Part shown: in pieces, positions 22,286-34,400 of the stretch
How positions within the stretch are numbered: the stretch's first letter is position 1
How the letters are laid out: each line of letters starts with the position of its first letter
NCBI GenBank assembly: GCA_021613375.1
Contig: CM038727.1
Location: 4,337,458 to 4,401,457 of the forward strand
DNA from: Megaleporinus macrocephalus
Lineage: Eukaryota; Chordata; Actinopteri; Characiformes; Anostomidae
Length of the DNA: 64,000 nucleotides
Direction: 5' to 3'
Translations under genes and position numbers: made by a program
The notes under the pieces: model-generated
Databases searched by the model: none
What the model saw: the letters and a program-made list of their open reading frames with translations, nothing else
What the model was told of the DNA's origin: nothing

Positions 22286-25200
22286 AGGAGCTCCACCACT
22301 AACCGCTACACCACCATACTAACCACTACACCACCATACTAACCACTACACCACCGTACTGACCACTACACCACCATACTAACCACTACACCACCATACT
22401 AACCACTACACCACCATACTAACCACTACACCACCATACTAACCACTACACCACCATACTAACCACTACACCACCGTACTAACCACTACACCACCATACT
22501 AACCACTACACCACCATACTAGCCACAACACCACCGTACTGACCACTACACCACCATACTAACCACTACACCACCATACTAACCACTACACCACCATACT
22601 AACCACTATACCACCGTACTGACCACTACACCACCATACTAACCACTACACCACCATACTAACCACTACACCACCGTACTAACCACTACACCACCATACT
22701 AACCACTACACCACCATACTAGCCACAACACCACCGTACTGACCACTATACCACCATACTAACCACTACACCACCATACTAACCACTACACCACCATACT
22801 AACCACTACACCACCGTACTAACCACTACACCACCATACTAACCACTACACCACCATACTAACCACTATACCACCGTACTGACCACTATACCACTGTACT
22901 AACCACTACACCACCATACTAATCACTATACCACCATACTAACCACTACACCACCATACTAACCACTACACCACCGTACTAACCGCTACACCACCATAAT
23001 AACCACTACACCACCATACTAACCACTACACCACCATACTAACCACTACACCACCGTACTGACCACTATACCACCGTACTAACCACTACACCACCGTACT
23101 AACCACTACACCACTGTATTAACCACTACACCACCATACTAACCACTACACCACCATACTAACCACTACACCACCGTACTTACCATTACACCACCATACT
23201 AACCACTACACCACCATACTAACCACTACACCACCATACTAACCACTATACCACCGTACTAACCACTACACCACCGTACTAACCATTACACCACCATACT
23301 AACCACTACAACACCATACTAACCACTACACTACCATACTGAACACTATACCACCGTACTAACCACCACACCACTGTACTAACCACTACACCACCATACT
23401 AACCAATACACCACCATACTGACCACTATACCACCATACTAACCACTACACTACCATACTGAACACTATACCACCGTACTAACCACCACACCACTGTACT
23501 AACCACTACACCACCATACTAACCAATACACCACCATACTGACCACTATACCACCATACTAACCACTACATCACCGTACTAACCACTACACCACCATACT
23601 AACCACTACACCACCATACTAACCACTACACCACCATACTGACCACTATACCACCATACTAACCACTACACCACCATACTAACCACTACACCACCATACT
23701 GACCACTATACCACCGTACTGACCACTATACCACCATACTAACCACTACATCACCGTACTAACCACTACACCACCATGCTAACCACTACACCACCATACT
23801 AACCACTACACCACCATACTAACCACTATACCACCATACTGACCACTATACCACCATACTAACCACTACACCACCATACTAACCACTACACCACCATACT
23901 GACCACTATATCACCGTACGGACCACTATACCACCGTACTAACCACTACACCACCATAGTAACCACTACACCACCATGCTAACCACTACACCACCGTACT
24001 AACCACTACACCACCATACTAACCACTACACCACCATACTGACCACTACACCCCCATACTGACCACTATACCACCAAACTGACCACTATACCACCATACT
24101 AACCACTACATCACCGTACTAACCACTACACCACCATACTAAACACTACACCAGCATACTAACCACTACACCACCGTACTGACCACTACACCACCGTACT
24201 AACTACTACACCACCGTACTTACCACTACACCACCGTACTAACCACTACACCACTGTACTAACCACTACACCACCTTACTAACCACTACACCACCATACT
24301 AACCACTACACCACCATACTAACCACTACACCACTGTACTAACCACTACACCACCATACTAACCACTACACCAATGTATTAACCACTACACCACCATACT
24401 AACCACTACACCAATGGACTAACCACTACACCACTGTACTAACCACTACACCACCATACTAACCACTACACCACCGAACTAACCACTACACCACCTTACT
24501 AACCACTACACCACCATACTAACCACTACACCATCGTGCTAACCACTACACCACCGTACTAACCACTACACCACCGTACTAACCACTACACCACCGTACT
24601 AACCACTACACCACTGTACTAACCACTACACCACCGTACTGACCACTACACCACCATACTAACCACTACACCACCGTACTAACCACTACACCACCGTACT
24701 AACCACTACACCACCATACTGACCACCACACCACCATACTAACTACTACACCACCATACTAACCACTACACCACCATACTGACCACTACACCACCGTACT
24801 AACCACTACAACACCATACTGACCACTACATCACCGTACTGACCACTACACCACGATACTAACCACTACACCACCGTACTAACCACTACACCACCGTACT
24901 AACCACTACACCACCGTACTAACCACTACACTACCATACTGACCACCACACCACCATACTAACTACTACACCACCATACTAACCACTACACCACCATACT
25001 GACCACTACACCACCGTACTAACCACTAAACCACCATACTAACCACTACACCACTGTACTAACCACTACACCACCATACTAACCACTACACCACTGTACT
25101 AACCACTACACCACTGTACTAACCACTACATCACCGTACTAACCACTACACCAATGGACTAACCACTACACCACTGTACTAACCACTACACCACCATACT

Positions 25201-26095
25201 AACCACTACACCACCGTACTAACCACTGCACCACCTTATTAACCACTCCACCACCATACTAACCACTACACCACCGTGCTAACCACTACACCACCTTACT
25301 GACCACTACACCACCGTACTAACCACTACACCACCATACTAACCACTACAACACCGTACTAACCACTACAACACCATACTAACCACTACACCACCATACT
25401 AACCATTAAACCACCATGCTAACCACTACACCACCATACTAACCAATAAACCACCATACTAACTACTCCAACCCCATACTAACCACTAAACCACCGTACT
25501 AACCACTACACCACCGTACTAACCTCTGCACCACCTTACTAACCACTCCACCACCATACTAACCACTACACCACCGTGCTAACCACTACATCACCTTACT
25601 GACCACTACACCACCGTGCTAACCACTACACCACCATACTAACCACTACAACACCGTACTAACCACTACACCACCATACTAACCACTACACCACCATACT
25701 AACCATTAAACCACCATGCTAACCACTACACCACCATACTAACCAATAAACCACCATACTAACTACTCCAACCCCATACTAACGACTACACCACCGTACT
25801 AACCACTACACCACCATACTAACCACTACACCACTGTACTAACCACTACACCACCATACTAACCACTAGACCACCATACTAACCACTAGACCACCGTACT
25901 AACCACTACACCACCATACTAACCACTACACCACCGTACTAACCACTACACCACCGTACCAACCACTACACCACCATACTGACCACTACACCACCGTACT
26001 AACCACTACAACACCATACTGACCACTAAACCACCGTACTAACCACTACACCACCATACTAACCACTATACCACCGTACTAACCACCACAACACG
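22286..26095 (-). repeat. 20-bp satellite, long array next to duplicated gene copy A
   Basis: About 190 units of AACCACTACACCACCATACT at 20-bp spacing. Higher-order steps are visible: a 120-bp block containing ACTACCATACTGAACACTAT repeats at about 23,325 and 23,445, and a roughly 300-bp block with CCACCTTA(T/C)TAACCACTCC repeats near 25,230 and 25,530. The right border is CACAACACGGTGCCGCC, the reverse of a retroposon 5' end. Confidence 0.95.
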
Positions 26096-26099
26096 GTGC

Positions 26100-27189
26100 C
26101 GCCTATTGATGGATTAACACTTAGTTGTAATTATCTTTATAGATCAATAATTGAAAAATGATTGGTTCAAGAATCTTCCCACATGCCAACGATGGAAACC
26201 ACATGAGCTGTAACAGGAACTTCCGAAATCTTCCTGGAATTCTGTCATCACCAAAACTGCTGGTCTGTTTTAGCGGACAGCCTCGTCTTCAGGTGACGGA
26301 AAGGAAAAGGTTTCAATTTCTTTTGTGTTTAAAAGTACATGAGCATTTTTATATCTACATTTATTTCTATGGACATCTTAAATGCAGTTTTATCAAAGCT
26401 TTTACTCGCTCAAATCACATTGGTCTCGTCATGGCAACATGAAGGTCACCTGGTGCTTCCTTCATTGAAGCGTGTCAAAATATTTAGAAGAATTATTTTA
26501 AGGCTGTTGAAGGGATTTGGAGACCTCTCTGGTGAAAACATGTCATTGCATGTAACGTGTGGAAGAAGGTTTTTAGCAGTGTGGGTCTCCGAGTCTGCTG
26601 TTCTCTGATGGAGAACTGAAGGAAAACTTGGTGTAAACTTTGTGAAGGTGATGTTGTGAAAGGATGTGACTGAATCATTGACTATTGATCAGATCTTCAT
26701 CAGTATCAGGTCAACACTGAAGATATGACCTTTGATAAAATGTTTGCAGTTCAAACTTTATGGTTAGTCGTTTTCTTCATTTCTTCAAATCCAAAGCTTT
26801 AACTATGTTCTCGCTGTATGACGTTGGTGTTACTGCAGCTCGTCTTTTGGTTCTTCTGAGTTCCAGAGCTCTACATTTCTGAATCTAGTGTTCCACACGT
26901 ATCTGAGCACCTTCACTGTTCTGCAGTGGAACTTCTCTACTGTGTGATGATCACGTTGGATTAACTTGGAGGTTTTCAGTGTTGAGGTGTTTTCAGATAC
27001 AGCTTTCAGCATCTTCTTCTGTTCTTCTCTGTAAGATCACTTCTATACTCATTTTTAAGATTCTCTTAATAACTGAACATCAACAACTACTGTGGAAAAC
27101 AGAAATGACTTGTTTTGATGAAACAGTAAAAAACTTATCAGACATTAATTAGGGACTAATCTGGAGCAGCTGTGCTAATTAATCAAATA
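26100..27189. other. 5' flank of gene A, no gene recognised
   Basis: Nearly identical to 42,550-47,107 apart from the indels listed for the duplication. ORFs of 60-94 aa occur, but they differ between copies through frame-changing indels and lack domains. Confidence 0.5.
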
Positions 27190-28070
27190 ATACATTTACA
27201 TGTAGCCATCAGACCACACCCACCCACCACTTCATCAGGTTCACCTCCTTATATCAACTCTCACTGTCCACTCTATCAGCTCCACTGACCATATAGGAGC
27301 TACACTTACAGACTGTAGTTCATCTGATTCTCTGTATGCGTTGTTCTGGTGTTCTTCAATGATCATGACCCCCACAGGACCACCACAGAGCAGGCACTGA
27401 ACAGTCGAGTCACATTACTATGAGCATGTGGGTGTTAACGGTTTGGTTTGGTGAATGTTTTCATTTCATACTCTGGATCCACTCATCCATGTGGAAGACA
27501 CTCCCAACCGATCTGGGTCTGAATTCATCCTTGCAGATCACGTACACCATACATGCTGATGGTCTTCTCTGGGGCGGATGGGATCTTCCAGCAAGATGAT
27601 GAGACATGTCACATGACTAGAAATGTCCCAGACTGGTTGGAAGAGATGACTAAGACTTCCAAATACTCTCCTGGACCCCTAATTCCCCAGACCCTAACCC
27701 AACTGAGAATCTGTGGGACCACCTGGATGGTGGTGTTGGCTCTATGGATCCTCCTTCTGCTGCTGGAGTGTTTAAACACCTAAGTGTCACTGCTGGACTG
27801 AGAATTGTCTACCAACCAAAACTATCCAGACAACTGTGTGGTGTGGGCAGCGTCCTGTGGCCACTGATGAAGGACTAGAGGAACACAAACTGTGTACCCA
27901 CCTCCTTTATAATACCTGCTCGTGGGGGTCCTGTGAGGGTCCTGATCATTAAAGAACAGGGTAGTAAAGTATACAGTGCTCCTATATGGTCAGTGGAGCT
28001 GATATAATGGACAGTGAGTGGAGATATAAGGAGGTGTACCTAATAAAGTGTCAGGTTGGTGTACATGGAT
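27190..28070. mobile_element. Foldback family A element with Tc1-like core relic
   Basis: The left arm (from TCAGGTTCACCTCCTTATATC to GACCATATAGGAGC) and the right arm (CTCCTATATGGTCAGTGGAG to ATATAAGGAGGTGTACCTAA) are long inverted repeats. Between them, at about 27,555-27,780, broken frames encode FQQDDETCHMTRNVPDWLEE and a PNPTEN-like/LWDHLD segment, matching the second Asp and the third acidic region of Tc1-type DDE transposases. It is a decayed transposon lying about 400 bp upstream of the gene start. Confidence 0.65.
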
Positions 28071-28339
28071 GGATACTGATCCTGAACACACTGAACTGAA
28101 ACTGCTGGATGAAGGAATTCTATGGCTCCTTTAATGTTTCTCATAGAGTCTCTATGGATGGTGTTCTGTGAGGTGATGAGATGAAGCTACAGCAGGTTGT
28201 CCGTCTGATTCACATGAACTGCTCAAATCTGAGAAGTGAGGAGTAAACACAGCAGAGTCACTACGATTCACTACATGAAGCCCATTAACTGTAGCCTCAT
28301 ATTCCTTTACCAACAGAGACCTCCAGAGAGTGTTCAACA

Positions 28340-28458
28340 TTCCGCTGTGATGTCACTATAGAGGCCCTCTGACGTCATAAAGGTGAGATGTACGAAGTTC
28401 CGCGCGTCTCAGCGTCAGATCAGTCTGTGCGGAATCGTCGAAGGAGAGAGAAGCGAAA
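28340..28458 (+). promoter_or_regulatory. Putative core promoter of gene A with a CRE
   Basis: A perfect palindromic TGACGTCA lies at 28,370-28,377, 82 bp before the ATG, inside a short GC-richer stretch with GTTCCGCGCGTCTCAGCGTC. No TATA box is placed convincingly. The element and its spacing are kept in copy B. Function is inferred from motif and position only. Confidence 0.45.
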
Positions 28459-31400
28459 ATGAGTTGGAGAAAGTACTTGTGTTGTGGTGGAGGAGATAGA
28501 GAGAGCGAGAAAGACGAGAAGCACAGAAAGGAAGAAGGAGACCAAACTAAGAAGAAAGAGAGAAGAAAGAGGAGGAGGAGAGAGAGAGAGTGGAGTTTCC
28601 AGAGGAAAGAGGAGGAGATGGGGACTCCACTAGGGGAGAAAGTGACTGTGCTGATGGAGGAAGCCGAGCCAGAGCCGGTGGACATCAGCACAGAGACTGA
28701 GCAGCTTCTGAGTGAGTAGATGAGTCGACGTCACTATAATTAACAGTAGTTACTGAACAAGTCAGTGATTCTCAGTACATACTGAATAAATCAGAGTACA
28801 GCGCTGGATACACTTTACTTCAGTGTAGGGGTGGGACTTAACCAATTTTAAGCACTCTGGTCGCTGGCCAATCAAAACAGAATGGGGGAACTGACTAATC
28901 AGAGCACACTGGGCTCAGTGGGAGGCGTGGATTAAAGAAACAGGAGCTCTAACAGAGTGTGAGGGTTATGTTTAGGGTTAATGTTAATGTTAGGTAGGGT
29001 TAAGTTTAGGGTTAATGTTAATGTTAGGTAGGGTTAGATTTAGGGTTAATGTTAATGTTAGGTAGGGTTAAGTGTAGGGTTAATGTTAATGTTAATTAGG
29101 GTTAAGTTTAAGGTTAATGTTAATGTTAGGTAGGGTTAAATGTAGGGTTAATGTTAATGTTAGATAGTGTTAAGTGTAGGGTGAAGGTTACTCTGTGTTA
29201 GTTGTGTTGAATGTATTTTATTTATTAATATTATTTAATGTTTAATAAAAACAGGAATTGAACTGAATATAAATTCTAATATGTCTAAATGATTCAATTC
29301 TAAATTAAATAGGCGTCAATGCTGAGACGGCTGCTCAGCTTCTGGAGACTGACGATGCTGGACCACCCTCCAGCACCCCTCTGGGTGAGTAGGAGAAACT
29401 GTTATCATGATGAACATCATTGTATCTCTACATTAACAGAACAAATGCTGATATTATTCATTCTGATATGAATATTAAAGCAGGAGAACAGAGAGCTCCT
29501 GAAACCAGTGAGCTCCTGGACATCCTGCTGGGGGACGTTGCTGGAGGAGAAATGGTGCACCAGCATCTGGGTAAGTAGAAGAATCAAACGTTGGATATTG
29601 TGATAATGACCCAGCTGGACAGATGTTAATGTTAATGTTAATGTTAGGTAGGGTTAAGTTTAGGGTTAATGTTAGTGTTAGGTAGGGTTAATTGTAGGGT
29701 GAATGTTAATGTTAGGTTGGGTTTAGTGTAGAGTTAATGTTAGGTAGGGTTAAGTTTAGTGTTAATGTTAATGTTAAAGTTAGGTAGGGTTAAGTTTAGG
29801 GTTAATGTTAATGTTAGGTTGGGTTTAGTGTAGAGTTAATGTTAGGTAGAGTTAAGTTTAGGGTTAATGTTAATGTTAGGTAGGGTTAAGTTTAGGGTTA
29901 ATGTTAATGTTAGGTAGGGTTAAATTTAGGGTTAATGTTAATGTTAGGTAGGGTTAAGTGTAGGGTTAATGTTAATGTTAGGTTTTGTCTAGTGTAGGGT
30001 TAATGTTAGGTAGGGTTAAGTGAAGGGTTAATATTAATGTTAATGTTAGGTAATGCTAAGTGTAGGGTTAATGTTAATGTTAGGTAGGGTGAAGTGCATG
30101 GTTAATTTTAATGTTAGGTAGGGTTAAGTGTAGGGTTAATGTTAATGTTAGCTAGGGTCAAGTGTAGGGTTAATATTAATGTTAGGTAGGGTTAAGTTTA
30201 GGGTTAATGTTAGGTAGGGTTTAGTGTAGGGTTAATGTTAATGTTAGGTAGGGTTAAGTGTAAGGTTAATGTCAATGTTAGGTAGGGTTAAGTTTAGGGT
30301 TAATGTTAACGTTAGATTTAGGGTTAATGTTAATGTTAGGTAGGGTTAAGTTTAGGGTTAATGTTAAAGTTAGATTTAGGGTTAATGTTTATGTTAGGTA
30401 GTGTTAAGTGTAGGGTGAAGGTTACTCTGTGTTAGTTGTGGTGTATGTATTTTATTTATTAATATTATTTAATGTTTAATAAAAACAGGAATTAAACTGA
30501 ATATAAACTCTAATCTGTCTAAATGATTCAATTCTAAATTAAATAGGCGTCAATACCGAGACGACTCCCAAGTTCCTGGAGTCTGAAGATGCTGGACCAC
30601 CCTCCAGCACCCCTCTGGGTGAGTAGGAGAAACTGTTATCATGATGAACATCATTGTATCTCTACATTAACAGAACAAATGCTGATATTATTCATTCTGA
30701 TATGAATATTAAAGCAGGAGAACAGAGAGCTCCTGAAACCAGTGAGCTCCTGGACATCCTGCTGGGGGACGTTGCTGGAGGAGAAACAGTGCACCAGCAT
30801 CTGGGTAAGTAGAAGAATCAAACGTTGGATATTGTGATAATGACCCAGCTGGACAGATGTTAATGTTAATGTTAATATTAATGTTAATGTTAATGTTAGG
30901 TAGGGTTAAGTTTAGGGTCAATGTTAATGTTAGGCAGGGTTAAGTTTAGGGTTAATGTTATTGTTGGTAGGGTTAAGTGTAGGGTTAATTTTAGGTAGGG
31001 TCAAGTTTAGGGTTAATGGTAATGTTAGGTAGGGTTAAATGTGGGGGTAATATTAATGTTAATGTTAGGTAGGGTTAAGTTTAGGGTTCATGTTAATGTT
31101 AGGTAGGGTTAAGTGTAGGGTTAATGTTAATGTTAATTAGTGTTAAGTTTAAGGTTAGTGTTAATGTTAGGTAGGGTTAAGTGTAGGGTTAATGTTAATG
31201 TTAGGTAGGGTTAAGTTTAGGGTTAATGTTAATGTTAGGTAGGGTTAAGTTTAGGGTTAATGTTAATGTTAGGTAAGGTTAAGTTTAGGGTTAATGTTAA
31301 TGTTAGGTAGGGTTAAGTTTAGGGTTAATGTTAATGTTAGGTAGGGTTAAGTGTAGGGTGAAGGTTACTCTGTGTTAGTTGTGTTGTATGTATTTTATTT

Positions 31401-34400
31401 ATTAATATTATTTAATGTTTAATAAAAACAGGAATTGAACTGAATGTAAATTCTAATCTGTCTAAATGATTCAATTCTAAATTAACTAGGCGTCAATACC
31501 GAGACGACTCCCAAGTTCCTGGAGTCTGAAGATGCTGGACCACCCTCCAGCACCCCTCTGGGTGAGTAGGAGAAACAGTTATCATGATGAACATCATTGT
31601 ATCTCTACATTAACAGAACAAATGCTGATATTATTCATTCTGATATGAATATTAAAGCAGGAGAACAGAGAGCTCCTGAAACCAGTGAGCTCCTGGACAT
31701 CCTGCAGAGGGATGTTGCTGGAGGAGAAGTGGTCCACCAGCATCTGGGTAAGTAGAAGAATCAAATGTTGGATATTGTGATAATGACCCAGCTGGACAGA
31801 TGTTGATATTTATTGATGTTTAAACAGATACCCAGACCGTCGAGCACACTGAGGAGGAGACCAGAGGAGAAACGCTGCTGGAGGAACCTCCAACCTCCAG
31901 CACATCTCTGGGTGAGCAAAACAAACTATTAGCATCATGTTAATTCTGAACTGTACAGCATTGGAGAACATTACCAGAACAAACCGGCTGCTGTTGGTCC
32001 ACACCAGCACTGATTTAATTAATAAACAAGTTAATGAAGACCACCTGAACTCCATCAGGCACTAGTTAAGATTTGATGATGTCATCATTTTCTGACTTGA
32101 CAAGGACCATCAGAACTGACCATAACGTTACTGAACATCTGCTGATCTTCTTAGAATCTGACTCAGGAGCTCCGGTCGTGGATGAGGTTGAGGACACTGG
32201 GGTAGAGACCCCTAAGACCCCGGTGTCCTCCCAGATAGACTCCACTGTCCAGTCCTTCGGTAAGTAACGGAAATGACCTGTGAAAATAAATCATGTATGA
32301 AAATAACACAGCTGGACGACTGACATTGTTTATTAATGTGAAAGACGACGACAGGATGATGACCATTGTGAGGGTGGTCTCTGCAGCAGAGGCGTTCAGA
32401 TACCTCCAGGAGAACTTGGAGGTATCTGACCTGGACAACCTCGAGTTCCCTCCGGGTGAGTAAAAGAAGGACTCAGTACAAAAACTACATTCAGGCAAAA
32501 GCAGAAACATGAAAATCTTAATATCTCTCAACATCTCACTCTCACTGAATATCTTCTACATACATCAGCAAACAACACCATCGCCGTTATCGAGGCCGCC
32601 TGCGAGGTTGTCTACGTCCTGCTGCAGAGACTCGCAGCCTCACCTGACCAGCACCTGAGTGAGTAAAGCACAGAAACACTAAATATTAAAGATGATACTA
32701 AAGACTTCACAGCCAACATGTCCATGTGGGGCCCGTATGGTTCTTATCTGGCCTGTATGGGTTTCACGTGGGCTTGTAGGGGATTCATGATTGGTGATAC
32801 ATGGAGCCCCACTGGGTTATACCTTTTTGCCCCATTTGGATTACAGTTGTGAGCCCCACTAAGGCTACGCTTGAGGGCCCACAGTTATGGGACTGTTCAC
32901 ATGGTTGATTGTTTACTTGGGCCCATCTTGCAGTCCAGATCAGCCCGAGTTATTGGTCCACATTCACAAACACACATAGGGCCCAAATGAAGGCAATGGA
33001 CATCTCTGTGGGCCCCAACCAGGTTGCCCTAAGGGGACCCAATCGGCAGCCCATCTTTGACCAACGTGGGGTCCACATTGACATGTTGGCTGGGTCAGTA
33101 GATCTTAAAGAAGAAATATCAGATCTGCTGATACTCAGAGCTTCAATATCAGGATCAGTATCTTCACCAGGTTCTGTGATGATGTAGCTGCTGAACATTT
33201 GTTTCTATTAAATCAGTTACCAAGGTGCTGAGAACAATGGCAACAACTCCAGAGTTTGCGGATCTTGGATTGCTGGTTACAAAATATCTGGACCGCATCC
33301 AAGGCCCCAACAGCACAGCTCTGGGTGAGTAACAGAATCCAGAACCTTCTCTGGACACCAGGGCAGCAGAATAGACTAGGCTGGCGTTGGCACATTCCAG
33401 CAGATAGAACCTTATCAGTTGACGATGACCACTCAAACTCAGTCAGGCAGCATTTGGTAATGTGACTTGATGATCAGAACCCACCATAATATGACTGAAC
33501 ATCTGCTGATCCTTTCAGAACCAGGAACTGAGCTACAGGTGGGGGTAGATGCAGAGGTGGAGGCCCTGCAAAACATCTTCTGCCCTCACCTGGACTCGCT
33601 GTACTCACAGCTTGGTAAGTACCGGAGATGGTCAGTGCAAATATATGAAGAGTGAAAACGATGTAGCTGGAAAACTGACAGTGTGTTTTAATGTGAATCC
33701 AGTGGATGAGATGCTGACAGGGCTGTTGGTCCAGCTGGCTGCCAACGCCCTGATGTTCCTCCGTAAGGTGCACGGAGAACCTCCAGGTGAGTCGTCATAA
33801 TAACATTCAGGTAAAAGTAGGAATCATGTTTAAAGTTAACATGAACCTGTATTCATTCATTCTTTCTAAATGAACTAGTGAACAACATCGACTCCAAGGC
33901 GGCCATCGTCACCAAGGCCTTGGATGCCATCCTGGAGGAACTCGTCACCGGGAGGGATCAGCATCTCAGTGAGTAAAGCTAATGAGCACCAGAAACTAAA
34001 GATGGAGCCCATGTGGTAACAGCTGGTGGTCTCAGACTGATATGAGCAGAAAGAGCTGATCATCTTTAGATCTTAAGAAGTAGTAACATCAGATTAGCTG
34101 ATCCTCAAGTCTTCAATATCAGTATCACCATCTTTACTAGGTTCTGTGATGAAGACTCAGCTGAACAACTTCTAATATTTATTTCTATTAAATCAGTCCA
34201 CGACTTCCTTACTTTGATGTCTGCGGCTCCTGACTACCGGGACATTGTAGAGGTGCTGGCGCCCCTGCTGGACGCCGCCAGAGTATATTACTGTGGACGT
34301 CTGGGTGAGTAGAAGAACCTAGTAGCTTGATGATGATCATAATAACTGAGAATGTGTAAAGAACTGCTAATGTTTCATCAGGATTTATTAGTTAGTTATT

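Larger units (their letters stand above)
29313..31747 (+). repeat. Tandem exon-pair repeat, three units (gene A exons 2-7)
   Basis: A pair of exons of 72 and 87 bp (24 and 29 codons) with its introns is present three times: 29,313-29,570, 30,547-30,804 and 31,490-31,747. The first exon ends with AGPPSSTPLG. The second contains ETSELLDILL or ETSELLDILQ and ends VHQHLG. The acceptor of each 87-bp exon reads AAGCAG, so two in-frame splice sites three bases apart are possible. Copy B has only two pairs. Confidence 0.9.

Noticed and set aside
22286..26095. CRISPR-like regular repeats
   Set aside because: There are no unique spacers, the units are contiguous, and the context is eukaryotic.
28950..31372. 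Interstitial telomere from chromosome fusion
   Set aside because: Units are TTAATG/TTAGGTAGGG mixtures, not TTAGGG arrays, and are repeated with the exon pairs, so local amplification is the simpler reading.
32909..33187. 92-aa plus-strand ORF between exons 11 and 12, also open in copy B
   Set aside because: It lies almost wholly inside the intronic MITE; conservation between copies reflects the recent duplication.
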